This document shows, one piece after another, positions 16,290 to 25,683 of a stretch of DNA of 64,000 nucleotides. Every line of letters begins with the position of its first letter. Positions within the stretch are counted from its first letter, which is position 1. The DNA is from DASXKD01 sp963734725. GTDB taxonomy: Bacteria > Actinomycetota > Actinomycetes > Streptosporangiales > Streptosporangiaceae. The notes beneath the pieces were generated by a model. It was given only the letters and a program-made list of their open reading frames with translations, was not told the origin of the DNA and did no database searches. A program made the translations under genes and the position numbers. The DNA is taken from contig CAVTIX010000018.1 of NCBI GenBank assembly GCA_963734725.1, positions 147,356 through 211,355 of the forward strand, read 5' to 3'.

Positions 16290-16910
16290 GTGATCGACGA
16301 GCTGGACGCGCGGCTGATCGAGCTGCTCACCGGCGAGCCCCGCGTGGGGATGCTGGAGGCGTCCCGGCGGTTCGGGGTGGCGCGGGGCACCGTGCAGGCC
16401 CGGCTGGACCGGCTGCAGGCCAGAGGGGTGGTGACCGGCTACGGGCCGGACGTGGACCCGGCGGCGCTCGACCACGCGGTGACCGCGTTCGTCACCCTGG
16501 AGATCCGCCAGGCGGGCGGTCACGACCCGGTCGCGGAGCGGCTGGCGGCCATTCCCGAGGTGCTCGAAGTGCACACGATCACCGGTGCCGGGGACATGCT
16601 GTGCCGGGTCGTCGCCCGCACCAACGCGGACCTGCAGCGGGTGATCGACGCGATCGTCGGCGCCGAGGGCGTGGTGCGGGCGTCCACGGTGATCGCGCTC
16701 GCCACCCCGGTGCCCTACCGGGTGCTGCCGCTGGTGCGCACCGCCGCGCGGGCCGCCCCCGCGCGCGGCTGCGCCGGCCAGCGCTGCGCCCCGCCCGTGC
16801 CCCAGTTCACCGTCTTCCCATTCATGATCATGAGATTCGGGGCGTCATGGCGCCACCAAGGTCATGATCACGAGCGCGGTCGGCCGGGGGTACGGGTAGC
16901 GATGGGCTGA
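16290..16910 (+). CDS. Lrp/AsnC-family regulator with C-terminal extension
   Basis: A DNA-binding regulator with an N-terminal winged helix-turn-helix (DELDARLIELLTGEP...ASRRFGVARGTVQARLDRLQARGVV, residues about 2–48) and a C-terminal RAM ligand-binding domain (about 65–145, with GAGDMLCRVVARTNADLQRVID). GTG at 16290 is chosen because GGAGG precedes it by eight bases; GTG 16284 is too close. After the RAM domain about 50 residues follow (RTAARAAPARGCAG...) that look unlike the family, partly encoded by a palindromic stretch rich in TCATGA/TCATGATCA. Being divergent from hppD, it probably senses an aromatic amino acid or its keto acid and controls hppD. Confidence 0.85.
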   Translation: MIDELDARLIELLTGEPRVGMLEASRRFGVARGTVQARLDRLQARGVVTGYGPDVDPAALDHAVTAFVTLEIRQAGGHDPVAERLAAIPEVLEVHTITGAGDMLCRVVARTNADLQRVIDAIVGAEGVVRASTVIALATPVPYRVLPLVRTAARAAPARGCAGQRCAPPVPQFTVFPFMIMRFGASWRHQGHDHERGRPGVRVAMG

Positions 16911-16962
16911 TTGTCCGGCTTGGGGACCAAGCGCCAGGCGCAGGTGGCGAGTGTGGGCTGGG

Positions 16963-17559
16963 CTAGCCGACCGCGGGCGGTTTACCGGCGCCGGTGAGGC
17001 CGCAGGCGATGTCCAGGACGACGTCGCGCAACTGGGCCGGGTCGTCGGTCCGGTCGGCGAAGAACATGCAGCCGAAGCTCACGCTGGCCAGGGCGACCGC
17101 GGCGCGGATCTGGTCCGGCAGCGGCGCGTCCGGCTCGGTGAGCAAGCCGACGAGCGCGTCCATCCGCTCGCGGAACAGATGGCTGCGGTTCTTGGCGTGC
17201 GCCAGGCTGTTGACCGAGGCCTGGTTGTGCTGGAGCATCCGGAAGACCTGGCCGCCTTCGGCCACAATGCGGTAGTAGCGGTCCAGCACCTGCGCCCGGG
17301 ACTCCGGCGTGCGGGGCAGCGTCTTGCCCCAGGCGACGAGGTCGTCCATCTGGCCGAAGTAGTCCTCGACCAGGCTGGCCACGATGTCTTCCTTGGACTT
17401 GAAGTGGTAATAGAGCGCGGCCTTGGTGACGTCGAGCCGTTCCGCGATCTCCCGCAGCGAGGTCTTGTCATAACCCTGCTCGGCGAACAGCTCCAGGGCC
17501 ACGGACTGGATGCGCTGCCTGGTGTCGGGGCGGGCGTGCGCCTCCCTGGTCTCAGTCAC
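16963..17559 (-). CDS. TetR-family regulator of the adjacent MFS exporter
   Basis: A 198-residue TetR-type repressor. The N-terminal helix-turn-helix reads RIQSVALELFAEQGYDKTSLREIAERLDVTKAALYYHFKSKEDIV (residues about 15–60), followed by an all-helical ligand domain. The GTG start lies in the 256-base spacer to the divergent DHA2 exporter. That spacer contains two inverted 20-base boxes (17638–17657 and 17686–17705) resembling the TetR operators with ACCGGT cores. It very probably represses itself and the exporter and is released by an exported compound, unknown here. Confidence 0.9.
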   Translation of the reverse strand: MTETREAHARPDTRQRIQSVALELFAEQGYDKTSLREIAERLDVTKAALYYHFKSKEDIVASLVEDYFGQMDDLVAWGKTLPRTPESRAQVLDRYYRIVAEGGQVFRMLQHNQASVNSLAHAKNRSHLFRERMDALVGLLTEPDAPLPDQIRAAVALASVSFGCMFFADRTDDPAQLRDVVLDIACGLTGAGKPPAVG

Positions 17560-17637
17560 CGGTTCTGCGCCTCCCGCCTTCGCTCCGGGCCTGGAGTTTT
17601 GACCAGGCTTGGTGTCCGCTCTTGGCCGATCGAAACT

Positions 17638-17705
17638 TACTTGACGACCGGTTAGTTCACCATTTATGGTATGAGCATACGGCCAAACTTACCGGTCGGC
17701 AAGTA
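17638..17705. promoter_or_regulatory. Twin TetR operator in the TetR/MFS divergent promoter
   Basis: The 20-mer TACTTGACGACCGGTTAGTT at 17638–17657 matches the reverse complement of 17686–17705 (TACTTGCCGACCGGTAAGTT) at 18 of 20 positions. The two boxes thus form an inverted pair separated by 28 bases, which contains AT-rich TTTATGGTATGAG, a plausible core promoter. Each box is itself partly dyad around ACCGGT. Confidence 0.7.
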
Positions 17706-17815
17706 GGTAGCGGGTAACTGGGCGCTACGGCGGCCGGTGCGGAGGGGCCCGCAGGGACTACGGCGGGCCGGAGGGATCAGCGACGGGCCAGGAAGGCCAG
17801 AGGAGGGAGCGCGGC

Positions 17816-19381
17816 ATGGCGGAGGCGAAAGCCGCTGCAGCACCTAGCGGGGGCGCCGACAGCACCGGTGTGCGGCGGGAGGTGCTCATCATCCTCCCCG
17901 GGCTGCTGCTCGCGATCATGCTGGCCATGCTGGACCAGCTGGTCGTCTCCACCGCGCTGCCCAGGATCGTCGGTGACCTCGGCGGGGTGACGCACCTGTC
18001 CTGGGTGGTGACCGCCTACGTGCTCGCCTCGACGGTGACCACGCCGCTGTACGGCAAGCTGGGCGACCAGTTCGGCCGCAAGCGCTGGCTGATGATCGCG
18101 ATCGTGATATTCCTGGCCGGCTCGGCCCTGTCCGGCCTCGCGCACTCGATGGACCAGCTCATCGCGTTCCGCGCGCTGCAGGGCCTCGGCGCGGGCGGCC
18201 TGCTCGTCGGCGCGATCGCGACCATCGGGGACCTGGTGTCGCCGCGCGAGCGCGGCCAGTACATGGGCTACATCATGGGCGTGATGACCCTGGCCATGAT
18301 CGCTGGGCCACTGGTCGGCGGCTACATCACCGAGAACTTCAGCTGGCGGTGGATCTTCTACATCAACATGCCCATCGGTGGCGCCGCCCTGCTGTACCTG
18401 GCCGCGACCATGCACCTGCCGCGGCACCGGGTCAAGCACAAGATCGACTATGCGGGGGCGGTGACCCTCGCCATCGCCGCCACCTCGATCATCCTGATGA
18501 CCACCTGGGGCGGCACCCAGTACGCCTGGGGGTCGGCGCAGGTCATCGGGCTTATCGTGCTCGCGATCCTCAGCACCGCGGCGTTCCTGGCCATCGAGGC
18601 ACGCGCGGCCGAGCCGATCATGCCGCTGGGCGTGTTCCGCAACCGCAACTTCTCCGTCGCCATCGCGATGAGCTTCCTGCTCGGCCTGGCGCTGTTCGGC
18701 GCGCTGACCTTCCTGCCGCTGTACCAGCAGACCGTGCAGCACCTGTCGCCTACGACGAGCGGCCTGATGCTGATCCCGATGATGCTCGGGTCAACCGTGA
18801 CGGCGCTGATCTCGGGCCAGGTCACGACCAAGACCGGCCGGTACAAGGCGCTGCCGATCATCGGCGCGGGGATGATGACGATCGGGATGTACCTGCTCAC
18901 CGGGATCGGCCTGCACACCAGCCTGGTCACCATGGGGTTCTACTTCGCCGTGATCGGGCTCGGCATGGGCTTCCTGATGCAGATCACCACGCTCGTGGCG
19001 CAGAACAGCGTGGCCCCGCAGGAGATGGGCGTGGCGAGCAGCGCCCGTACCTTCTTCCAGCAGATCGGCGGGTCGCTCGGGGTGGCGGCGTTCGGCGCGG
19101 TCTTCGCCCGGCGGCTGGTCGAATCGCTGACCGCGCACCTGCCCGGGGCGCACGTGAACGTGAAGGGCGCCCAGCTCAACCCGGCCACGGTGAACCACCT
19201 GCCCGTGCTGGTGCGCGAGGACTTCTTCGTGGCGATCACGCACGCGGTCACCGGGGTGTTCTGGCTGGTCGTGCCCGCGGCCGCGATCGTGTTCGGGCTC
19301 GCCTGGCTGATCAAGGAGGTCCCGCTGCGCGGCCGGGCCCCCGTGGCGGAGGAGCCCGTCACGCCGGAACTGGTGAGCTGA
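17816..19381 (+). CDS. DHA2-type MFS drug exporter (14 TM)
   Basis: A 521-residue major facilitator of the DHA2 (14-helix) drug:H+ antiporter family. Visible motifs are LDQLVVSTALPRIVGDLGG (motif D1), the loop motif GKLGDQFGRKRWLM (motif A), RALQGLGAGGLLVGAIATIGDLVSPRERG (motif B), and GPLVGGYITENFSWRWIFYINMPIG (motif C, antiporter signature). Hydrophobic segments are spread regularly over the whole length. The start ATG follows GGAGGGAGCG. Expression is probably under the divergent TetR protein. The substrate is unknown. Its stop is six bases before a dispersed repeat that may act on transcript ends. Confidence 0.93.
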   Translation: MAEAKAAAAPSGGADSTGVRREVLIILPGLLLAIMLAMLDQLVVSTALPRIVGDLGGVTHLSWVVTAYVLASTVTTPLYGKLGDQFGRKRWLMIAIVIFLAGSALSGLAHSMDQLIAFRALQGLGAGGLLVGAIATIGDLVSPRERGQYMGYIMGVMTLAMIAGPLVGGYITENFSWRWIFYINMPIGGAALLYLAATMHLPRHRVKHKIDYAGAVTLAIAATSIILMTTWGGTQYAWGSAQVIGLIVLAILSTAAFLAIEARAAEPIMPLGVFRNRNFSVAIAMSFLLGLALFGALTFLPLYQQTVQHLSPTTSGLMLIPMMLGSTVTALISGQVTTKTGRYKALPIIGAGMMTIGMYLLTGIGLHTSLVTMGFYFAVIGLGMGFLMQITTLVAQNSVAPQEMGVASSARTFFQQIGGSLGVAAFGAVFARRLVESLTAHLPGAHVNVKGAQLNPATVNHLPVLVREDFFVAITHAVTGVFWLVVPAAAIVFGLAWLIKEVPLRGRAPVAEEPVTPELVS

Positions 19382-19386
19382 CGCCT

Positions 19387-19568
19387 AGGGCGTGTCTTAT
19401 AGATCTATGCCGTAGCGAGCGGCCGCCGGCGGGATGCGTCGCAAGGCGGAGGAGGAGCCCAGAGCGAAGCTATGGGCGACGACGACAACGCCGCGAGGCC
19501 CCGCTCGCCTCCCCGTCGCCCTTCATTGCGGACGCGCAGCAGGCTGGATCATATGTAAGACATGCCCT
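19387..19568. repeat. MITE-like dispersed repeat, copy 1 (182 bp)
   Basis: This copy is highly similar to the segment 37129–37291. Both begin AGGGCGTGYCTTATAGATCT and end with GTAAGACATGCCCT, so the ends form imperfect terminal inverted repeats (AGGGCrTGyCTTAyA). No protein is encoded. The two copies differ mainly by a ~19-base indel in the right third and scattered substitutions. Both lie immediately after stop codons of + strand genes. Such features fit a miniature inverted-repeat element. Confidence 0.8.
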
Positions 19569-19582
19569 CACACAGGCATAAC

Positions 19583-19613
19583 GCCGGCCCCCGCAACGTG
19601 ACGCGGGGCCGGC
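19583..19613. terminator. GC-rich hairpin downstream of MFS gene
   Basis: GCCGGCCCCCGC pairs with GCGGGGCCGGC around an eight-base loop, with one bulged C. It is a probable terminator for the MFS gene, although no T-run follows. Confidence 0.5.
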
Positions 19614-19690
19614 GCAGGTGTGCGGGGCAAGCCCGCCGGAGCGAGCGCCGGCCCGGCCGACTGGGGTCGGCCCTGACCGTTCAGCGCAAG

Positions 19691-19728
19691 ATGGCCGTGG
19701 CGCCCCGCTCGCCGGGCGCCACGGCCAT
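19691..19728. terminator. 14-bp perfect hairpin between MFS and greA
   Basis: ATGGCCGTGGCGCC (19691–19704) pairs perfectly with GGCGCCACGGCCAT (19715–19728) around a ten-base loop. It lies between convergent genes 27 bases beyond the greA stop, so it likely terminates greA transcription, perhaps in both directions. Confidence 0.7.
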
Positions 19729-19754
19729 TCCTGTCACGCAGTTTGTGGCGCTGC

Positions 19755-20252
19755 TCACGCCCCGCCGTAGGGGACCGCTTCGAGGATCTCGACCGTAGCG
19801 GCGCGTCCGTTCGGCAGGTTGTAGGTCGCGGTCTCGCCGACCTTCTTCCCTGAGATAGCGCTGCCCAGCGGGGAGCGTGGCGAATACACGTCGATGGGCG
19901 CGCCGCTTTCCTCGCGCGAGGCGAGCAGGAAGGTGACCTCGTCCTCGTCGCCGGCGAACCTGATCGTCACGGTCATCCCGGGACCCACGACGCCTTCGGT
20001 CCGGGGCGGGTCGCCTACCTTCGCGTTCTCCAGGATGTGCTGGATCTGCCGGATCCGTGCTTCCTGCTTGCCCTGCTCCTCCTTGGCGGCGTGGTAGCCG
20101 CCGTTCTCACGCAGGTCGCCCTCGTCTCTAGCGGCCTCGATCTTCTTCGCGATCTCCACACGCGCGGGGCCAGCCAGATAGTCGAGCTCCGCCTTGAGTC
20201 GGTCATGCGCCTCCTGGGTGAGCCAGGTGACATCCTCGCGTGTCTCGGTCAC
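19755..20252 (-). CDS. greA: Transcription elongation factor GreA
   Basis: Rescues backtracked RNA polymerase by stimulating transcript cleavage. The 165-residue protein has the N-terminal coiled-coil domain (WLTQEAHDRLKAELDYL...IEAARDEGDLRENGGYHAAKEEQ) with the acidic DEGDLRENG tip that enters the polymerase secondary channel, and the C-terminal FKBP-like domain (VTFLLASREE...YSPRSPLGSAISGKKVGETATY). The GTG start at 20252 follows AAGGAGT at five bases. It is divergent from mca, as in other actinomycetes where greA and mca are neighbours. No anomaly seen. Confidence 0.95.
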   Translation of the reverse strand: MTETREDVTWLTQEAHDRLKAELDYLAGPARVEIAKKIEAARDEGDLRENGGYHAAKEEQGKQEARIRQIQHILENAKVGDPPRTEGVVGPGMTVTIRFAGDEDEVTFLLASREESGAPIDVYSPRSPLGSAISGKKVGETATYNLPNGRAATVEILEAVPYGGA

Positions 20253-20542
20253 GGGTACTCCTTGCCTGCATTGCGGACGGTGAGGTCCGCATGGAGCCAG
20301 CCTGGCCCCATGGGTATCGGGGGGTGCCTTTATGGCCCCCGAGGTAACTCTTCGAGGTTACAAGGGTGCGGGGTAAGCCCGCGCCAGTCAATAACCTGCT
20401 GGGACAGAGCACGGGAATAAGTTCGCGTATCCGGGGTGCTGTCGTGCAGGATAATGACCCGGGCGCTGTCCCGGCCAGTACGCAATCACCTGGCCGCCAG
20501 TGCCTTGACCGTGACCGTATTCCCGTACGCGGGGGAATTTCT

Positions 20543-21499
20543 GTGTCTGCTGCTTCTCATGACGACACCGACGGCCGGGCGGCGCCTGCCGCCCCGCCCG
20601 CCGCATCTGGCCTGCCGGACGCCGGGCTGCGCCTGCTCGCGGTGCACGCGCACCCCGACGACGAGTCGAGCAAGGGCGCGGCCACGATGGTGCGCTACGT
20701 GCGCTCCGGGGCGGACGTCATGGTGGCCACCCTGACCGGTGGCGAGCGCGGTGACATCCTCAACAAGGCGATGGACCGGCCCGAGATACGGGGCAACCTC
20801 CCCCGGATCCGGCGCGCGGAGATGGCGCGGGCCAGGGAGATCCTCGGAGTGCGGCAGGAGTTCCTGGGGTTTGTCGACTCGGGCCTGCCCGAAGGCGACC
20901 CGCCGCCCCCGCTGCCGGACGGGTGCTTCGCGCTGCAGAAGCTGGAAGACGCCGCCGAGCCGCTGGTCCGGCTGGTCCGGGAGTTCCGGCCGCACGTCAT
21001 GCTGACCTACGACGAGAACGGCGGGTACCCGCACCCCGATCACGTTAAGTGCCACGAGGTGACGATCGAGGCATTCGATGCGGCCGCCGACCCGGACCGC
21101 TACCCCGATTGCGGCGAACCCTGGCAGCCGCTGAAGCTCTACTATTTCGCGACGTTCCACAAGGACCGGATCACCGCGCTGCACCAGGAGATGGAGCGGC
21201 GCGGCCTGGAGTCCCCCTACGGTGAGTGGCTCGCCAAGTGGGAGGACCCGCCGAAGGGCCGGGCCGGGCTGGAGATCACCACCCGGGTGCAGTGCGCCGA
21301 GCATTTCGCGGTGCGGGATCTGGCCCTGCTGGCGCACGCCACCCAGATCGATCCGGAAAGCTCCTGGTTCGCCGTCCCGATCGAGGTCGCAGCGGCCGCC
21401 TGGCCGACCGAGGATTACCACCGGGCCCGGTCGCTGGTGGATACTGAACTTCCGGAAGATGACCTTTTCGCTGGCATCCGGGAGCAGGTGAACCGGTAA
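20543..21499 (+). CDS. mca: Mycothiol S-conjugate amidase
   Basis: Hydrolyses mycothiol conjugates of toxins to release mercapturic acids for export; mycothiol is restricted to actinobacteria. About 318 residues of the LmbE/PIG-L zinc deacetylase fold. The zinc motif HAHPDDESSKGAA is at about residues 36–48, the partner histidine motif is GGYPHPDHVKCHEV, and GERGDILNKAMDRPE lies between. Cys-free active site and YYFATFHKDRI resemble Mca rather than MshB. GTG at 20543 has GGGGGAA just upstream; the longer frame starting at 20366 is not supported. The stop TAA shares its last base with the ATG of the next small gene. Confidence 0.93.
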   Translation: MSAASHDDTDGRAAPAAPPAASGLPDAGLRLLAVHAHPDDESSKGAATMVRYVRSGADVMVATLTGGERGDILNKAMDRPEIRGNLPRIRRAEMARAREILGVRQEFLGFVDSGLPEGDPPPPLPDGCFALQKLEDAAEPLVRLVREFRPHVMLTYDENGGYPHPDHVKCHEVTIEAFDAAADPDRYPDCGEPWQPLKLYYFATFHKDRITALHQEMERRGLESPYGEWLAKWEDPPKGRAGLEITTRVQCAEHFAVRDLALLAHATQIDPESSWFAVPIEVAAAAWPTEDYHRARSLVDTELPEDDLFAGIREQVNR

Positions 21500-21732
21500 T
21501 GGTCCTGGCCTCTCCAACGGCCAGCCAAGTGGTGCCCGGCATCCTCGGGTTCCTCGTGGTGGCCGCGATGGCCTTGGCCCTGTTCTTCTTGCTGCGGTCG
21601 ATGAACAAGCAGCTCAACAAGGTGGCCCGCGAGCCCCGGTGGCGCGAGGAAGCAAAGCAGGCGCGGCAGGACCAAGCGCAGGAGGACCAGGCGCAGGACT
21701 ACAGCCACAACGGGACCCCGCAGCAGGGCTGA
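21499..21732 (+). CDS. Small single-TM protein in mca operon
   Basis: A 77-residue protein with one membrane helix at about residues 13–34 (GILGFLVVAAMALALFFLL), followed by RSMNKQLNKVAREPRWREE and a Gln/Asp-rich hydrophilic tail. Equivalent small proteins stand after mca in many actinomycetes; function unknown. Its ATG overlaps the mca stop (TAATG), which indicates translational coupling. The length and the RSMNKQLNKV motif are conserved features I recognise from this context. Confidence 0.8.
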   Translation: MVLASPTASQVVPGILGFLVVAAMALALFFLLRSMNKQLNKVAREPRWREEAKQARQDQAQEDQAQDYSHNGTPQQG

Positions 21733-21754
21733 GCCTGCGCGCGGCCCGGGCGCG

Positions 21755-22261
21755 TCAGCCGCCGGCCAGCGGCATGCCGAAGGCGAACAGCCGATGGCCG
21801 GGGGCGTATTCGTAGTCGCGGTCCGGCAGGCGGCGGAACCCGGCCTCGGTGTACAGGCGCTGGGCCGCTCGCATCTCCGGCTGGGTGAGCAGCAGCAGTT
21901 CGCGCACCTCCCGGGTGACCGCGCGCTGCATCACCGCGGTCAGCAGCGCCCGCCCTATCCCCCGGCCCCGGGCCGCGCTGGCCACCGCCAGCGCCCGTAT
22001 CTCACCCTCGCCGGGATTGCGCAGCACTTCTCCGCCACGCGGCCAGGTCACCAGCATCACCGTGCCGAGGAGGTGCTCGCCGTCCACCGCGGCCAGTATC
22101 TCGCCGGTGCCGTCCATGCCGAGGACCCGCAGCGTCTCCGCGTACGTGGACGTCTCCGACAGGAACCCGTCGGCCCGGTAGGCGGCGACGCGGAGCTCCC
22201 CGATCCGGTCGAACTCCTCCGCCCGGGCCTCACGTATCTGCACGGCCGCGTGCTCAGCCAT
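21755..22261 (-). CDS. GNAT-family N-acetyltransferase
   Basis: A 168-residue acetyltransferase of the GNAT fold that transfers acetyl from acetyl-CoA to an unidentified amine. The start ATG (22261) begins MAEHAAVQIREARAEEFDRIGELRVAAY, typical of the first strand and helix. The CoA-binding motif A is IRALAVASAARGRGIGRALLTAVMQRA, and motif B is LLLLTQPEMRAAQRLYTEAGFRRLPDRDYEY. It lies convergent to the mca operon and 22 bases downstream of the rhodanese gene on the same strand, with which it may be cotranscribed. Confidence 0.85.
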   Translation of the reverse strand: MAEHAAVQIREARAEEFDRIGELRVAAYRADGFLSETSTYAETLRVLGMDGTGEILAAVDGEHLLGTVMLVTWPRGGEVLRNPGEGEIRALAVASAARGRGIGRALLTAVMQRAVTREVRELLLLTQPEMRAAQRLYTEAGFRRLPDRDYEYAPGHRLFAFGMPLAGG

Positions 22262-22283
22262 CCCGCTCACCCGCGCCCTGGCG

Positions 22284-22607
22284 TCAGGCGACGTACGGCT
22301 GGCCGGATTCACTGGTCATCGGCAGGCCCGCGGCCTGCCAGCCCATCATGCCGTCGGCCACGTTGCTGGCATCCCAGCCGGCCCCCGCCAGCGCCTGTGC
22401 GGCGTGGTCCGACCGGTGGCCGGACCGGCAGATGACATACAGCGGCAGGTCGCGGCCCAGCTCGGTGTAGCGGGCGCCCAGTTCGCCCAGCGGGATGTGT
22501 ACCGCTCCCGGCACATGACCGGCGTCCCACTCCTCGTGCTCCCGCACGTCGAGCAGGTAAGCGCCCGCTGGCACTTCAGTTGCGGGCACCTGAGCCACGT
22601 TTGTCAT
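22284..22607 (-). CDS. Single-domain rhodanese-like protein
   Basis: A ~107-residue rhodanese domain, which transfers sulphane sulphur or acts as a thiol carrier. Visible are YLLDVREHEEWDAGHVPGAVHIPLGEL and the active loop VICRSGHRSDHAAQALAGAGW, with the catalytic Cys in CRSGHRS; the final WQAAGLPM is also typical. Of two adjacent starts (GTG 22610, ATG 22607) the ATG gives better spacing to GGAG. Physiological sulphur donor and acceptor are unknown. Confidence 0.88.
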   Translation of the reverse strand: MTNVAQVPATEVPAGAYLLDVREHEEWDAGHVPGAVHIPLGELGARYTELGRDLPLYVICRSGHRSDHAAQALAGAGWDASNVADGMMGWQAAGLPMTSESGQPYVA

Positions 22608-22661
22608 CACGATCTCCGCGTACGGGGTTAGCGTACGCGTAAGGCTAGCCCCGGCCGGGGT

Positions 22662-22900
22662 TCATGCGTCGAGGCGGGCGAGTTCCTCGGGGGTGAGGGT
22701 TAGCTCGGGGGGCCTGCGCGGAGTCGATAATCGACTCGGGGCGGCTTGCGCCGGGGATCGGGATGTCCACCGGCGCCTTGGCCAGCAGCCAGGCGAGCGT
22801 CACCCGCTGCGGCGAGACCCCGTGCGCCGCAGCGATCCCGGCGAAGGCCGCGTGCCGACTGCGCAACTGCCCAGCGCTCCTGCCCGCTGACCGCAACACC
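22662..22900 (-). pseudogene. Aldo/keto reductase C-terminal remnant
   Basis: The reverse strand encodes RHAAFAGIAAAHGVSPQRVTLAWLLAKAPVDIPIPGASRPESIIDS, the C-terminal NADPH-binding part of an aldo/keto reductase, then one extra C (in the CCCCCC run near 22712) shifts the frame. In the next frame the text continues as ELTLTPEELARLDA and stops at 22662. The N-terminal two thirds are missing. It is a decayed copy, different in sequence from the intact aldo/keto reductase that begins 360 bases away on the other strand. Confidence 0.75.
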
Positions 22901-23020
22901 GGCCGCGGCCGGGGCATGCCCCGCGGCGCTGGGCTGTTATTGCCGTGACGCTGCCCCGGAAGCGCCATAACATCCGCATACGTAGGCGGCTAATGCCGGA
23001 TCGTCAGCGAGAGGGTGTTC

Positions 23021-23998
<978 letters not shown>

Positions 23999-24754
23999 CC
24001 GGATAATCCAGGCCGAGCAGGCTGGCGAGTTCGGCAAGGGTGTAGTCGAACATCGGGGCCGCGTCGTTCAGGGCGAAGTTCAGGTGCCCGAAGACTTCCA
24101 GGCTCACCATGCCGTACAGGCGCACCCAGCAGCGCAGGAAGATGAGCACCGCCCCGGCGGGCAGGTCGGCGCCGAGCCCGTCCCGGTACCGGATGAGCTG
24201 GGCCAGCAGGCGCGGGTCGATCGCGTCGTCGGCGGGCACCGGGAACGGGTGCTTGCTCCACAGCTCGAAGAACAGCGTGAGGAACTCAAGGCTGAACTTG
24301 TCCGCGCACTCGGCCACGATGTCGTCGGGACCGCCCTGTCCTTGCGCGACTTCGAGCCCGGGGAGCGGGGTGCCGAACAGCAGGCCGAACTCCCGCGGGT
24401 GGGCCAGCGCCCAGGCCCGGAACGCCTGGCACGCGGCGATCAGCTTGGCGGTCATGTCCCCGCCGCTGGCCTGGGCGGCGCGGCCGACCGCAGCGTGGAT
24501 GTCGGCGGCGATCTCGGTGAAGACGTCCCCGCACACGTGCTGGAGCAGGTCCTCGCGGCTGCCGAAGTAGCGGTAGAGCGCGGGGGCGGTCATGCCCATG
24601 GCGCGGCCGATGGCCCGCAGCTTGACCGCGTCCGGGCCCTCCTCGACCAGCAGTTGCCGGGCCGTGCCCTTGATCTCCTCGATGGTGGCGGCGCGGACGC
24701 GGTCACGTCGGCTTGGTGCCTGGACCACGTCGGCCTCCTCGTGAACCTGAGAAA

Positions 24755-25036
24755 ATGCTGGCCCTGCTGCTGGTGATCGTGGTCGGCGCGTTCTCTGCCT
24801 CCGGCATCACGTTCATCAAGCTGCTTGGTGTCGGCATGATCATCGCCCTGGTGGTGGACGCGACGATCGTCCGGGTGCTGCTGGTGCCGGCCACGATGCG
24901 GCTGCTCGGCCCGGCGAACTGGTGGGCGCCGCGCCCGCTGCGCCGGTTCTACGCCCGCTACGGGATCCGGGAGGCGCCCGGCCAGCCCGGGCAGCCGCCC
25001 GAGACGGCCCCGCGCAAGGTCGCCGAGCCGGTGTAG
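24755..25036 (+). pseudogene. MMPL-family transporter, C-terminal remnant
   Basis: Only the last ~94 residues remain: LALLLVIVVGAFSASGITFIKLLGVGMIIALVVDATIVRVLLVPATMRLLGPANWWAPRPLRRFYARYGI. This is the conserved last pair of membrane helices of MMPL (RND-like) lipid exporters, with the FIKxxGVGxxxAxxxDATIVRxxLVPA signature. The preceding ~600 residues are absent; the reading frame upstream has no family resemblance and runs into the TetR promoter. A deletion has joined the TetR promoter region to the transporter tail. Confidence 0.8.
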
Positions 25037-25133
25037 CCACGCCGGGCAGGGTTCCCGGTGCCGGGCGGACCTTCCACGCCTGGCACCGGGAATTTCGTTG
25101 CGGACGCGGCGGCCGGGGGCGGACGATGGCCGG

Positions 25134-25661
25134 GTGACATGGACCGCGCCCGAAGTGAAGCGCAGCGAGCCGCCCCTGGTCGCCGGTGAGCGGGAGGCGC
25201 TGGCGGCGTGGCTCGACTTCCAGCGTGAGACGCTGCTGGTCAAGTGCTCGGGCCTGACCGAGGAGCAACTCAAGGAGCACGCTGTGCCGCCGTCCGGGCT
25301 GACGCTGCTCGGCCTGATCCGGCACATGACCGACGTGGAGCGCTGGTGGTTCCGCGTGCACGGCACCGGCCAGGGCATGACCTTCCGCTACTGGACCGAG
25401 GGCAACCTGAACGCCGATTTCGAAGACCTCGACGAGCCCGATGCCACGGCCGTCCTGGCGGCGTTCTGGGAGGAGGTCGGCCTGGCCCGGGCCGCGGTGC
25501 GCGACCTGGACCTGGGTCAGGTGGTCCCCAGCCACGGCCACCACCCGGAGCGGGTGCGGGACCTCCGGTGGATCTACATCCACATGATCGAGGAGTACGC
25601 CCGCCATAACGGCCACGCCGACCTGCTCCGCGAGCGCATCGACGGCGTGACGGGGGACTAG
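25134..25661 (+). CDS. DinB/DUF664-family protein
   Basis: A 175-residue four-helix-bundle protein of the DinB/DUF664 (mycothiol-dependent maleylpyruvate isomerase-like) superfamily. Recognisable parts are EREALAAWLDFQRETLLVKCSGLTEEQLKEHAVPPSGLTLLGLIRHMTDVERWWFRV (first metal His) and YIHMIEEYARHNGHADLLRERIDG, with the second and third metal histidines. Family members often use mycothiol as cofactor, but the reaction is unknown here. GTG at 25134 was chosen as nearest to the conserved start; an ATG eight bases before it is out of frame. Confidence 0.87.
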   Translation: MTWTAPEVKRSEPPLVAGEREALAAWLDFQRETLLVKCSGLTEEQLKEHAVPPSGLTLLGLIRHMTDVERWWFRVHGTGQGMTFRYWTEGNLNADFEDLDEPDATAVLAAFWEEVGLARAAVRDLDLGQVVPSHGHHPERVRDLRWIYIHMIEEYARHNGHADLLRERIDGVTGD

Positions 25662-25683
25662 TGGCCCGGTCTGCGCGGCCCCG

